Below are positions 1-7,122 of a DNA stretch of 10,225 nucleotides, piece after piece; the first letter of the stretch is position 1; the number at the start of each line of letters is the position of its first letter. Below the pieces are notes generated by a model. That model was not told the DNA's origin, ran no database searches, and saw only the letters and a program-made list of their open reading frames with translations. The position numbers were made by a program, and so were the translations under genes. The DNA is from Avoscillospira sp045530865 (GTDB lineage Bacteria; Bacillota; Clostridia; Oscillospirales; Oscillospiraceae). The DNA is taken from NCBI GenBank assembly GCA_045530865.1, contig JAZSCX010000001.1:1-10225 (forward strand). The letters run 5' to 3'.

Positions 1-508
1 TTTCTTCTTCTGTCAACGGACGGTTTAACGAGAACGCTTTGGTAACTGCCTGTTTCAAAACACGGTGTTTTTTCAGTCGCTCCCTGTTTTGGTGCGCCCA
101 TTCCAAAACATCCTCTGTGCCATCCGGAATCGCATTCTCAATTCGTTCCCGTAAACACGAAGCAGCCGCAGGACAAGTTCCTCCCGTGGATATGGACACG
201 GTCAGATCCCCCTTGGTGATCAGTCCGGGAAAGTAAAAGCTGCAAAGCCGCGGCACATCCACCACATTGACCGGGATACGGTATTGTCCGCACAGTGAAG
301 CAATTTCTTCTGCTTTCGCAACATCCGTGTCCCCCACAATCACCATAGCCGGCGCGGTTCGGGCATCTGCTTCCGTAAAAGTCTGCTTATGGGTCAATAC
401 AGCCTCGAAAGGCTTCATTTTCTCTGCTTTCTGCCGGATTTGCGGTCCGTCTCCGATGAGATAAACCGTCTTTCCGGACAAATTAACGCTGATGGGAAAA
501 TGATTCAT
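1..508 (-). CDS. Precorrin-2 dehydrogenase / sirohydrochlorin ferrochelatase (Met8/CysG N-terminal type), partial at left edge
   Basis: This reading frame is open from an ATG at 508 to the window edge (169 residues seen) and has no stop, so the C-terminus lies outside. The family oxidises precorrin-2 to sirohydrochlorin with NAD+ and inserts Fe2+ to give siroheme, in the cytoplasm. Seen: the N-terminal MNHFPISVNLSGKTVYLIGDG (FP..L.L.GK plus the start of a Rossmann fold, residues 1-21), VNVVD at 80-84 (D84 fits the catalytic Asp of CysG/Met8), FPGLI at 93-97 and STGG at 107-110 followed by PAAA, then a helical segment. The ATG overlaps the stop of the upstream ATPase gene (ATGA), with GAGGAG a few bases before it, so translation is coupled. 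Odd: D84 lies about 20 residues earlier than in CysG, because the segment after the first Rossmann helix is short. Identity of the family is firm; full bifunctionality cannot be judged from a partial protein. Confidence 0.85.
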   Translation of the reverse strand, partial: MNHFPISVNLSGKTVYLIGDGPQIRQKAEKMKPFEAVLTHKQTFTEADARTAPAMVIVGDTDVAKAEEIASLCGQYRIPVNVVDVPRLCSFYFPGLITKGDLTVSISTGGTCPAAASCLRERIENAIPDGTEDVLEWAHQNRERLKKHRVLKQAVTKAFSLNRPLTEEE

Positions 509-1272
509 AGTTTACTCTCCTCGCAGTAGTATCGCCAGCCGCCTTCTGTACCGGTACGACAGAGCCGTACCCCAAATACCGAAGAAATCATTCCGGATGC
601 ATAAATCTGCTCCGGCGTTCCATCCGCTACGATTTTTCCATCCCGCATCAGTATCATGTGGTCTGCCGTTTGAAAGGCATGGGGAAGATCGTGAATGATC
701 ATAACAACGGTCTTTCCCTGTGCAGCCAGCATCCGCGCCTGCTGCATCAGCTGCAGCTGATGGGAAATATCCAGATAGGTGGTCGGTTCATCCAAAAGGA
801 TCACCGGCGTATCCTGGACCAGCGCCATAGCAATATAAACTTTCTGCCGCTGTCCGCCAGAGAGATTCTGCACCAACTCATCTGCCAACTCCGCAACACC
901 CATGGTTTTCATAGCAGCATCCGCAATGGCATAGTCCTCTTTTCGGTAGCGGCGGGGATAGCCCAAATAAGGAAATCTGCCATGGAGAACCAGACGCTCC
1001 ACCGTAATATCCGGAACCTGGCGGCTTTGGGCAAGGTATGCCACCCTCTGAGCTAGCTGTCGCTGTGGCAGCGTCAGGATATTCTCGCCATCCAGTACCA
1101 CTTGCCCGCTGTCTGCTGGGATGATTCCGCACAGGGCTTTCAACAGTGTGGATTTTCCGCAGCCATTAGGGCCAAGGATCACGGTTACTTTTTCGGATGG
1201 GATCCGAAAATCTACATGTTCCAACACATGTTTGTCCAAATAACCGGCACTTAAGCTTTTCACTTCAAGCAT
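505..1272 (-). CDS. ABC transporter ATP-binding protein, FecE/BtuD type
   Basis: Cytoplasmic ATPase of a type II importer for an iron chelate, heme or corrinoid. In 255 residues, normal for the family, the motifs are in order: Walker A GPNGCGKST at 34-42, Q-loop Q82, ABC signature LSGGQRQ at 137-143, Walker B VILLDEP at 157-163, D-loop YLDI at 166-169 and the switch histidine H194 in MIIHDL. All catalytic residues are present. The chosen ATG at 1272 sits 8 bases after AAAGGAGG and overlaps the last codons of the permease gene by 8 bases. The 3' end overlaps the siroheme gene by 4 bases. The protein would pair with the permease and the lipoprotein encoded just upstream. The substrate cannot be read from the ATPase. 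Confidence 0.95.
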   Translation of the reverse strand: MLEVKSLSAGYLDKHVLEHVDFRIPSEKVTVILGPNGCGKSTLLKALCGIIPADSGQVVLDGENILTLPQRQLAQRVAYLAQSRQVPDITVERLVLHGRFPYLGYPRRYRKEDYAIADAAMKTMGVAELADELVQNLSGGQRQKVYIAMALVQDTPVILLDEPTTYLDISHQLQLMQQARMLAAQGKTVVMIIHDLPHAFQTADHMILMRDGKIVADGTPEQIYASGMISSVFGVRLCRTGTEGGWRYYCEESKL

Positions 1273-2254
1273 GAGCGTGCCCTCCTTTGCGTTTCAGCAG
1301 CATCATTAGGAACATGGGGCCACCGATAACAGACATCAAAATACCCACAGGCAGTTCATAAGGTGCAAACACCACGCGGGAGACCGTATCACACAATGTC
1401 ACAAATCCCGCGCCACCCAAGGCGCACACAGGAAGTAAATATTGGCTGTCGCTGCCGGTCAGCTTGCGCATCGCATGGGGCACAATCAGGCCAACGAAGC
1501 CCAGCAGTCCCGCAAAACTCACCGCCGCTCCCGCCAGCAGTGCCGCCAGCACCAAAAATACGGTGCGCATTCGCTTCACCGGCAGGCCCAGGCTTTTTGC
1601 TGTGTCCTCTCCCAGTGCAAGAACATCCAGTTCATTGTGCATAAGCAGCAAGGCAGTCATTGCAGCAAGAATCAGTACCCCTGCCGGCAGAAGACGGGTA
1701 TGGGAGACGGATGCAAAGCCGCCTGCCCGAAAATCCACACTCATCATGGCAACCTCTGGAATCAAGGTGGTCACTGCTTCGGAAAGGGCGTTTAAGATCG
1801 CATTGACCGCAACGCCTGCCAAAATCACAGTAGTACGGGAAGCACCTGTCTTTTGCCCTACATTAACAACCAGAAGCATGGCACCCATGGCACCTGCAAA
1901 AGCCGCACCGGCAATGGCCCAGCCGGATAACGCACCCAGAGCGCAGCAAACCGTTACCGCCAAGCCTGCGCCTGCGTTGACACCGATAATACTGGGAGAA
2001 GCCAACCGGTTATGCAGCACAATCTGGATCACCGCACCGGACACCGCAAGAGCCGCGCCGGACAGCAGGCAGGCAGCCGTTCTGGGCAGGCGGGAATACC
2101 AGAAGATAAATCCGGCAGTTCCCTGGGGACCGGCAAGCAGTGCGCTGTACAGTTGGTTCAAGGTCAGTTTCACGGAGCCAAGGCAAATACTCAGCAGCGC
2201 TGCAGCCACGCAAAGCAGCAGTGCTCCCCCAATGACGGTTTTCTTACTTTTCAT
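1265..2254 (-). CDS. FecCD/BtuC-family ABC transporter permease
   Basis: Integral membrane permease (329 residues) of a metal-chelate/heme/corrinoid importer; the family works as a homodimer or heterodimer with about ten helices per subunit. Seen: the family block RLPRTAACLLSGAALAVSG around 55-73, followed by IQIVLHNRLASPSIIGVNAGAG to residue 97; LGEDTAKSLG at 214-223, the cytoplasmic loop region that contacts the ATPase; GFVGLIVPHAMRKL at 252-265; and ELPVGILMSVIGGPMF at 300-315. Length and motif order match a complete permease. The start overlaps the end of the solute-binding gene by 11 bases, with AGAGG about 12 bases upstream, a loose spacing consistent with re-initiation. Only one permease gene is present, so a homodimer is likely. 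Confidence 0.96.
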   Translation of the reverse strand: MKSKKTVIGGALLLCVAAALLSICLGSVKLTLNQLYSALLAGPQGTAGFIFWYSRLPRTAACLLSGAALAVSGAVIQIVLHNRLASPSIIGVNAGAGLAVTVCCALGALSGWAIAGAAFAGAMGAMLLVVNVGQKTGASRTTVILAGVAVNAILNALSEAVTTLIPEVAMMSVDFRAGGFASVSHTRLLPAGVLILAAMTALLLMHNELDVLALGEDTAKSLGLPVKRMRTVFLVLAALLAGAAVSFAGLLGFVGLIVPHAMRKLTGSDSQYLLPVCALGGAGFVTLCDTVSRVVFAPYELPVGILMSVIGGPMFLMMLLKRKGGHAHA

Positions 2255-3176
2255 TGCTTAAAATCGCCTCTAATCTTTCGTAGGCTTCTCCCCAACGGTG
2301 GTTGGGTTTTAAATTATACAGGTTTTTTTCCATGATGTAGACCCTGCCGTCCTTCACCGCTGACAGCTGGCTCCACAGAGGATTGCTTTCCAGCTCCAGA
2401 GCAATTTTCTCCATCATGCCGTCAGTATCGTCTCCCCGCTGAACAATGAAAATATAGTCAGGATCTGCTGTCAGGATATATTCCAGACTCAGATTTTCCA
2501 GCAGGGATTTCTCAGAATCCGCAATATTGACACAACCCAGAGATGCCAGCATCTCGCCCAGCACATTATTTTTACTGTTCTTGGCGCTGATATTGGAAGC
2601 AGATGCCACCATGCACAGAACCGTAGGCGCTTCCTCTTCCGACAAGCGCCGACGGCTTTGCGCCAAAACAGCCTCGATCTGCTTTTGTACGGTCAGACCG
2701 TTGACCTCATACAAATCCTTTCTTCCGGTGATATCGGTACATATCTTCAGCAGCCGCAGATAGTCATCAAAATCGCCCACATCAAAATAGGCAACTGGAA
2801 TCTTTGTGGCTTCCAAGGTTTCCTTCCATTCCACATTCTGTCGGGTATTCGTACTGGCTAAAATAAAGTCCGGCTCAGCGGACAGCAGAAGTTCCATGCT
2901 CAAAGATTTGGTGTTGCCCAGATTGACTGTATCTGCAGGCAATTCCAGCTGCAGATCATCCCAGGCATCGTCTGCGGTGGCGATCACCTCACCACCGGCC
3001 AGCTGCCAAATCTGCGCAAAGCTACCCAACAGCGCTGCTACACGCTGAGGATTATCCACGGTGATCTGTCTTCCAAGATCATCGGTAAAGGTCACGCCTC
3101 CGGCTTCTGCCGTTCCGGATGCGCCACAACCGGTCAGCAAAAACAGGCTCATCAACAGTGCTATCATTCGTTTCAT
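2244..3176 (-). CDS. Solute-binding lipoprotein of a FecB/BtuF-type importer
   Basis: First gene of the importer operon; 310 residues. Residues 1-17 form a lipoprotein signal peptide: MKR, a hydrophobic stretch and the lipobox LTGC with the lipidated Cys17. This fits an extracytoplasmic protein anchored in the membrane of a Gram-positive cell. The mature part starts with a linker and VTFTDDLGRQITVDNPQRVAAL (28-49), the typical beginning of the class III periplasmic-binding fold (Pfam PF01497). Later come EPDFILAS (101-108), DPDYIFIV (238-245) and the C-terminal block NHRWGEAYERLEAIL (292-306). The ATG at 3176 follows GAGG by 7 bases. The ligand (ferric siderophore, heme, corrinoid) is not readable from the sequence; the siroheme gene in the same operon favours iron or a tetrapyrrole, by inference. 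Confidence 0.93.
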   Translation of the reverse strand: MKRMIALLMSLFLLTGCGASGTAEAGGVTFTDDLGRQITVDNPQRVAALLGSFAQIWQLAGGEVIATADDAWDDLQLELPADTVNLGNTKSLSMELLLSAEPDFILASTNTRQNVEWKETLEATKIPVAYFDVGDFDDYLRLLKICTDITGRKDLYEVNGLTVQKQIEAVLAQSRRRLSEEEAPTVLCMVASASNISAKNSKNNVLGEMLASLGCVNIADSEKSLLENLSLEYILTADPDYIFIVQRGDDTDGMMEKIALELESNPLWSQLSAVKDGRVYIMEKNLYNLKPNHRWGEAYERLEAILSNEK

Positions 3177-3230
3177 ATATAAACCTCACGGCGAACATTC
3201 AAGTTAATAGTAATTTATCATGACACAGAC

Positions 3231-3330
3231 GAAAAAGAAAGGACCGCTGCGGCAAAAAGGCATAATTTCCCCTCAGGCAATGGCTCCTGAGGGGAAACTT
3301 TCAAAGCCCTTTCACCGTCTTACGCGGTCC
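3231..3330 (-). terminator. Nested hairpin with U-rich tail after the fusion gene; possible leader RNA of the importer operon
   Basis: Read on the minus strand, GGACCGC (3330-3324) can pair with GCGGTCC (3247-3241), which is followed directly by TTTCTTTTTC. Inside this long outer stem sits a strong 12-bp hairpin, TTTCCCCTCAGG / CCTGAGGGGAAA (3266-3277 with 3286-3297, 8-base loop). The U-rich tail suits an intrinsic terminator for the sulfite-reductase transcript. The long distance between the outer arms also allows a structured leader of the solute-binding gene. I could not match it to a known riboswitch class. Between this structure and the ATG at 3176 there is only a weak extended -10-like element (TGATAAATT, minus strand, 3220-3212) and no clear -35. 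Confidence 0.5.
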
Positions 3331-3338
3331 GGCAGTTT

Positions 3339-3358
3339 CCAATCAGGGGGATGATTGG
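3339..3358 (-). other. Small hairpin just after the fusion gene stop
   Basis: CCAATCA and TGATTGG form a perfect 7-bp stem around a 6-base loop, 12 bases beyond the stop codon of the fusion gene on its own strand. No U-run follows directly, so by itself it is not a standard terminator. It may protect the 3' end of the mRNA or form part of the larger structure further downstream. Confidence 0.45.
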
Positions 3359-3370
3359 TTTCCTATGAAA

Positions 3371-5929
3371 TTAGCAGGTGGCACCGCCCTTAACGGTCTT
3401 GCTCAGGATGGCTTCCTTATCGATGGTACCGGTGGTCAGCTTCTCGTTGACATAGTCAAAGCCCAGACGGGTTACGGTATCGCCAAAACGCTCGCCGGAG
3501 ATGCCTTCGTCGCGGAACAGCAGAATTGCCTTTTCGACAACATCCATGACTTCTTCTTCGCTGGTGAAAATCTTGGTCAGAGGCATACCGTGGGTGTACT
3601 TCTTACCCCAGCGGCCGCCAACAAAGACCTTAAAGCCGTACTGGTATTCCTCAAATGCACCGAAGGGGCACTTACCGGCACAACGGCCGCAGTTGTTACA
3701 TGCATTGGGATCAATGCTGATCTTGCCGTCAACGACCTCAGCAATCTTGATGGGGCAGGACTCCACCACCTGGCACTTCTTACAGCCATGGCACTTGGTG
3801 TAGTCGACCATAGGAACCTTCTGGCCGATGATACCCAGGTCGTTCAGGCTGGGCTTAGCGCAGTTATTGGGACAGCCACCAACACAGATCTTGAACTTGT
3901 GAGGCAGGGTGACACCGTGGTAGCCGATGTAGAACTTCTCGTGGATCTTTTCGGACAGACCGTAGGTATCGGCCAAGCCGTACTGGCAGGTGGTACCCTT
4001 ACAGGAGACAACAGGACGAACCAGAGAACCGGTACCGCCAGTGGACAGGCCATGCTCAGCCAGGAAATCGATCAGAGGCTGAATATTCTCATGCTTGACG
4101 CCCTGGATTTCCAGAGTCAGACGGGTAGTCATGGCAACAGCACCGGAACCAAACTTCTCTGCAGCCTCTGCCACAGCACGATGCTCATCGGAAGTGATCT
4201 TACCATTGCGGGTAATGACACGAACATTGAATACGTCGGGGTAACGCTTATCCTGCAGGCAGCCCAGACCCTTGACGCGCTTGATCTCCTCGGGAGGCAG
4301 AACACCGCCTTCGAACTGAATCTTTACCTGGTTTGCGAACAGACCGCCTTCCAGAGCCAGGGTGTTGGTGTAGCCGTATGCCTTCAGACGGTTCTGCAGG
4401 AAGTAGCCACGCTTACCCTTAGCGCAGACCAGCAGCAGCTTGGCATCCAGATCCAGGCCGTCAATGGGGCCGGTGACCTTTGCCAGATCGATCCACTGAG
4501 CACCGGGGATGGAGGGAGCGGGGCTGACATCGATGACCTTGTAGCCCTTTGCCTTGGTAGCGGCATACTGGGCGGGAGTCATGGTCTGGTACTCGCCGGA
4601 CATCTTGTTCTCCAGAATGTAGCAAGCCTGGACGAAAGGATGGATCGCAGTAGAGAAAGGAGGTGCGTAAGCAAAGTCCAGCGTATCGAAATCCTCAACC
4701 TTAGCACCCATGGCAATGCCGGTGACAGCAATGTCAACCATCTTGTCCACTGCACCTGCACCCAGAACCTGAATGCCCAGCAGCTTATGGGTTGCCTTGT
4801 CAGCAATCAGCTTGGTCATAAAGGTGGAAGCGTCGGTATAGTAATGTGCCTTATCGTCAGTAACACAGGTAACGGTGATCACATCGTAGCCTGCTTCTTT
4901 AGCCTGTGCCTCGGTCAGACCGGTACGGCCTGCGTTCAGACCTTCAGCCAGCTTCACAACGCCGGTGCCCAGGCAGCCGCCGTAGGAAACAGCTTCGCCG
5001 GTCAGGTTCTTGGCCAGCAGACGGCCGGTGATATTGGCGGTAGAGCCCATGGCGGACCACTGACCCTTACCGGTCAGACGGTTGAATACCTGAGCGCAGT
5101 CGCCAACAGCGTAAACATCGTTCAGATTGGTGCGCTGGAACTTATCCACCACAACGGTGCCACGGTTCAGCTCAATGCCGGAGTCGGCAAGCCATGCGGT
5201 AGCGGGACGGACGCCAATTGCCAGAACAACAGCTTCGCCGTCGAAGTTGCCAACGGAGGTGCGGATACCGGTTGCCTTGTCGCTGCCCAGAATCTCGGTG
5301 AGGCCTGCGCCGGTGACAACACGGATGCCCTTTGCCTGCAGCTGCTTACGGATGTAGTCGGCCACCTCAGCGTCGAACAGGTTGGGCATAACCTGAGAAG
5401 CCATGTCAACCACAGTAACTTTCAGGCCCTTGGCCAGCAGGTTCTCTGCGATCTCCAGACCAATGAAGCCGCCGCCGACAATAACTGCGTTGCGGCACTT
5501 GTTCTCGTCCACATAAGCGCGCAGGCCGATGGCGTCATCAGGAGTACGCATGGTGAATACGCCGGGAAGGTTCGTACCGGCCACATTGGGAACAAAGGGG
5601 GCAGCGCCGGTAGCGATGACCAGCTTGTCGTAGGAAACGACTTCGCCGTTTGCGAAAGTAACGGTCTTGGCAGCAGCGTCAACGCCCACAGCTTCCATCT
5701 CGGTCTTGACCTCAACGCCGGTGAGGCCGGTGTACTTTGCAGGGGTGTTGACGATCAGCTCGTCACGGCTTTCGATGCTGCCGCCAACATAGTAGGGCAG
5801 GCCGCAGCCAGCATAGGAAATATCCTTGCTCTTGGTGTAAACGGTGACTTTCGCGCTGCGATCCTGACGCATCAGCTTGGCAGCGGTCTTGGTACCGGCG
5901 GCAACACCGCCGATTACAACAACGTTCAT
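3371..5929 (-). CDS. Multidomain flavoprotein: CoA-disulfide/persulfide reductase + rhodanese + siroheme sulfite reductase + ferredoxin
   Basis: A cytoplasmic fusion of 852 residues. (a) About 1-445, CoA-disulfide-reductase/Npsr-like: FAD motif VIGGVAAG (5-12), redox Cys42 in YAGCGLPYY, NAD(P) motif VGGGFIGLEIAENL (151-164), second FAD motif VYAVGDCA (272-279), YAPPFS (421-426). (b) About 450-533, rhodanese with the CxxGxR loop CAKGKR and Cys502. (c) About 565-700, sulfite/nitrite reductase module: TTRLTLEIQG (R603), VRPVVSC (R638), PHKFK (K678, K680) and cysteines C643, C648, C682 and C686 for siroheme-[4Fe-4S]. R603, R638, K678 and K680 match the anion-binding Arg/Arg/Lys/Lys of E. coli SiR hemoprotein. 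(d) About 705-760, two [4Fe-4S] ferredoxin motifs (C713/716/719/725 and C744/747/750/754). Inferred electron path: NAD(P)H to FAD to Fe-S to siroheme, reducing sulfite or a related sulfur species to sulfide. The start follows GGAG by 7 bases and lies 49 bases after the YeiH-type gene, so the two are probably cotranscribed. No TTA, CTA or TCA codons occur in the gene. Confidence 0.93.
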   Translation of the reverse strand: MNVVVIGGVAAGTKTAAKLMRQDRSAKVTVYTKSKDISYAGCGLPYYVGGSIESRDELIVNTPAKYTGLTGVEVKTEMEAVGVDAAAKTVTFANGEVVSYDKLVIATGAAPFVPNVAGTNLPGVFTMRTPDDAIGLRAYVDENKCRNAVIVGGGFIGLEIAENLLAKGLKVTVVDMASQVMPNLFDAEVADYIRKQLQAKGIRVVTGAGLTEILGSDKATGIRTSVGNFDGEAVVLAIGVRPATAWLADSGIELNRGTVVVDKFQRTNLNDVYAVGDCAQVFNRLTGKGQWSAMGSTANITGRLLAKNLTGEAVSYGGCLGTGVVKLAEGLNAGRTGLTEAQAKEAGYDVITVTCVTDDKAHYYTDASTFMTKLIADKATHKLLGIQVLGAGAVDKMVDIAVTGIAMGAKVEDFDTLDFAYAPPFSTAIHPFVQACYILENKMSGEYQTMTPAQYAATKAKGYKVIDVSPAPSIPGAQWIDLAKVTGPIDGLDLDAKLLLVCAKGKRGYFLQNRLKAYGYTNTLALEGGLFANQVKIQFEGGVLPPEEIKRVKGLGCLQDKRYPDVFNVRVITRNGKITSDEHRAVAEAAEKFGSGAVAMTTRLTLEIQGVKHENIQPLIDFLAEHGLSTGGTGSLVRPVVSCKGTTCQYGLADTYGLSEKIHEKFYIGYHGVTLPHKFKICVGGCPNNCAKPSLNDLGIIGQKVPMVDYTKCHGCKKCQVVESCPIKIAEVVDGKISIDPNACNNCGRCAGKCPFGAFEEYQYGFKVFVGGRWGKKYTHGMPLTKIFTSEEEVMDVVEKAILLFRDEGISGERFGDTVTRLGFDYVNEKLTTGTIDKEAILSKTVKGGATC

Positions 5930-5978
5930 ATCAGTAACTCCTTTTTTATTTTTCCGGTTTTCTGCAACCGTTCAGTAC

Positions 5979-7049
5979 TTAGCCAATGTAGCCTGCAAAC
6001 AGGAAGCCGAAGGCATAGGAAGCAATGGCAACGCACAGCCAGGTGATGCCGCCCAGTGCGATGGGCTTCAGACCCTTGGAGAAGACATCCTTAAACTTGA
6101 TTTTGAAGCCGACGCCTGCCAGAGCTGCTGCAAACAGATACTTTGCCAGCTTGCTCAGAACGCTGGTAGCGGTAGCGGTGAAGAAGCCAAAAGTGTTCAG
6201 ACCGGCCATAACCACAAACCACAGGATAAACATGGGGAAGGTCTTCTTGACAACAGCCAGAGGGCTGTCGTTTGCGTCAGCTTCGCCATTCTTCTTTGCG
6301 CGGGATGCCATGATCAGAGTCCATGCCAGAGCAACAAAGATCAGCATGGTGGTACGAACCAGCTTGACATTCAGGGCACCGTTGAAATCAGCATTGCCAA
6401 TGATACCTTGCCAGGTTGCCTGTGCACCTGCAACAGAAGATGTGTCATTGATAGCAGTACCGGCGATGAATGCGAACTGATTGTCGGTCAGATTCAGCAG
6501 CTGGCCGATGTAGGGGTAGGAGAATGCGGCGATGGTATCAAACAGGAAGATTGCAGCCATAGCGAAAGCAATTTCCTCTTCCTTTGCCTTGATGATACGG
6601 CTCAGGGTTGCGATCGCAGTACCACCGCAGATGCAGGTACCGCCGCCAACCAGGATGGAAGTATTCTCAGATACCTTCAGAACCTTGCGGCCGATCACCA
6701 ATGCAACGGTGAAGGACAGCAGGATGTTGAAAATGATCAGGGGCAATGCACGGATACCGGTACCCAGAATTGCTGCAAAATTCAAAGTCGCGCCGGTTGC
6801 AATGATGCCCCAGTTCAGGAACTGCTTGGAGCAGTAGGTGGTGCCTGCCTTGAATTCCTTGGAAACGCTGGGCAGCACATTGCAGATAATCATAGTTACC
6901 AACAACGCCAGCATGGGGCCGCCAATAACGGTTCTTCCGAACCAGGCCTTCTGCAGGGTAGTGGTCTCGTTTGCCAGTACACCGACCACGATGCACAGGA
7001 TAATTGCCAGAGACTTACCCCACTTGATGGTGTTCTTGTTTTCGCTCAT
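5979..7049 (-). CDS. YeiH/UPF0324-family membrane protein (putative sulfur-oxyanion transporter)
   Basis: Polytopic membrane protein of 356 residues, roughly ten hydrophobic helices, matching the YeiH family (Pfam Cons_hypoth698), often labelled putative sulfate exporter but with little biochemistry. Family blocks: GGGTCICGGTAIA (135-147), GTAINDTSSVAGAQ (197-210), KLVRTTML (229-236) and the C-terminal AGVGFKIKFKDVFSKGLKPI (311-330). I place the start at 7049, not at the in-frame TTG at 7085: GGAGG lies 7 bases before the ATG at 7049, and the 12 extra residues would simply be the translated leader and ribosome binding site. It is the first gene of the unit with the sulfite-reductase fusion and diverges from a LysR gene, the same pairing as yeiE-yeiH in E. 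coli. Direction of transport and substrate (sulfite, sulfate or a sulfonate) are not shown by the sequence. Like the fusion gene it lacks TTA, CTA and TCA codons. Confidence 0.9.
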   Translation of the reverse strand: MSENKNTIKWGKSLAIILCIVVGVLANETTTLQKAWFGRTVIGGPMLALLVTMIICNVLPSVSKEFKAGTTYCSKQFLNWGIIATGATLNFAAILGTGIRALPLIIFNILLSFTVALVIGRKVLKVSENTSILVGGGTCICGGTAIATLSRIIKAKEEEIAFAMAAIFLFDTIAAFSYPYIGQLLNLTDNQFAFIAGTAINDTSSVAGAQATWQGIIGNADFNGALNVKLVRTTMLIFVALAWTLIMASRAKKNGEADANDSPLAVVKKTFPMFILWFVVMAGLNTFGFFTATATSVLSKLAKYLFAAALAGVGFKIKFKDVFSKGLKPIALGGITWLCVAIASYAFGFLFAGYIG

Positions 7050-7056
7050 GGTTTTA

Positions 7057-7061
7057 CCTCC
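7057..7061 (-). promoter_or_regulatory. Ribosome binding site that fixes the YeiH-type gene start
   Basis: GGAGG on the minus strand, 7 bases before the ATG at 7049. It decides for this start over the TTG at 7085, which has no Shine-Dalgarno sequence and lies at the edge of a hairpin. Confidence 0.85.
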
Positions 7062-7084
7062 GTTGTTTCTATCTTTCTTCTTCA

Positions 7085-7108
7085 AAAAAGCACTGTTTCG
7101 TGCTTTTT
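7085..7108 (-). terminator. Terminator-like hairpin in the leader of the YeiH-type gene
   Basis: AAAAAGCAC and GTGCTTTTT form a 9-bp stem around a 6-base loop; on the minus strand the 3' arm runs into six Ts. It lies between the predicted minus-strand promoter (-10 at 7126-7131) and the ribosome binding site at 7057-7061, so the transcript for the YeiH-type and fusion genes must pass through it about ten bases after starting. It may be an attenuator, a 5' stabilising hairpin, or a terminator against opposing transcription. The GC-poor stem makes it only moderately strong. Confidence 0.55.
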
Positions 7109-7122
7109 ATATCGATTTCTAC

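Noticed and set aside
1464..2261. A 265-codon plus-strand open frame opposite the permease
   Set aside because: An Ala/Pro/Ser-rich shadow translation with no family signature; the minus strand encodes a full FecCD permease.
3206..3226. A possible Fur or iron-box-like AT-rich palindrome upstream of the solute-binding gene
   Set aside because: The match to the 7-1-7 Fur pattern covers only about one half-site, so iron control cannot be claimed from it.
3177..3370. A cobalamin, SAM or molybdenum-cofactor riboswitch ahead of the importer operon
   Set aside because: None of the conserved boxes of these classes could be found in the minus-strand leader, although the region is clearly able to fold.
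3365..6046. An 893-codon open frame on the plus strand opposite the fusion gene
   Set aside because: It is codon-aligned with the real gene and exists only because that gene avoids TTA, CTA and TCA codons. Its translation shows no family motif, whereas the minus-strand product has complete catalytic motifs.
7050..7085. A 12-residue N-terminal extension of the YeiH-type protein from a TTG at 7085
   Set aside because: The extension translates the GGAGG ribosome binding site itself, and the TTG has no Shine-Dalgarno sequence; the ATG at 7049 is ideally placed.
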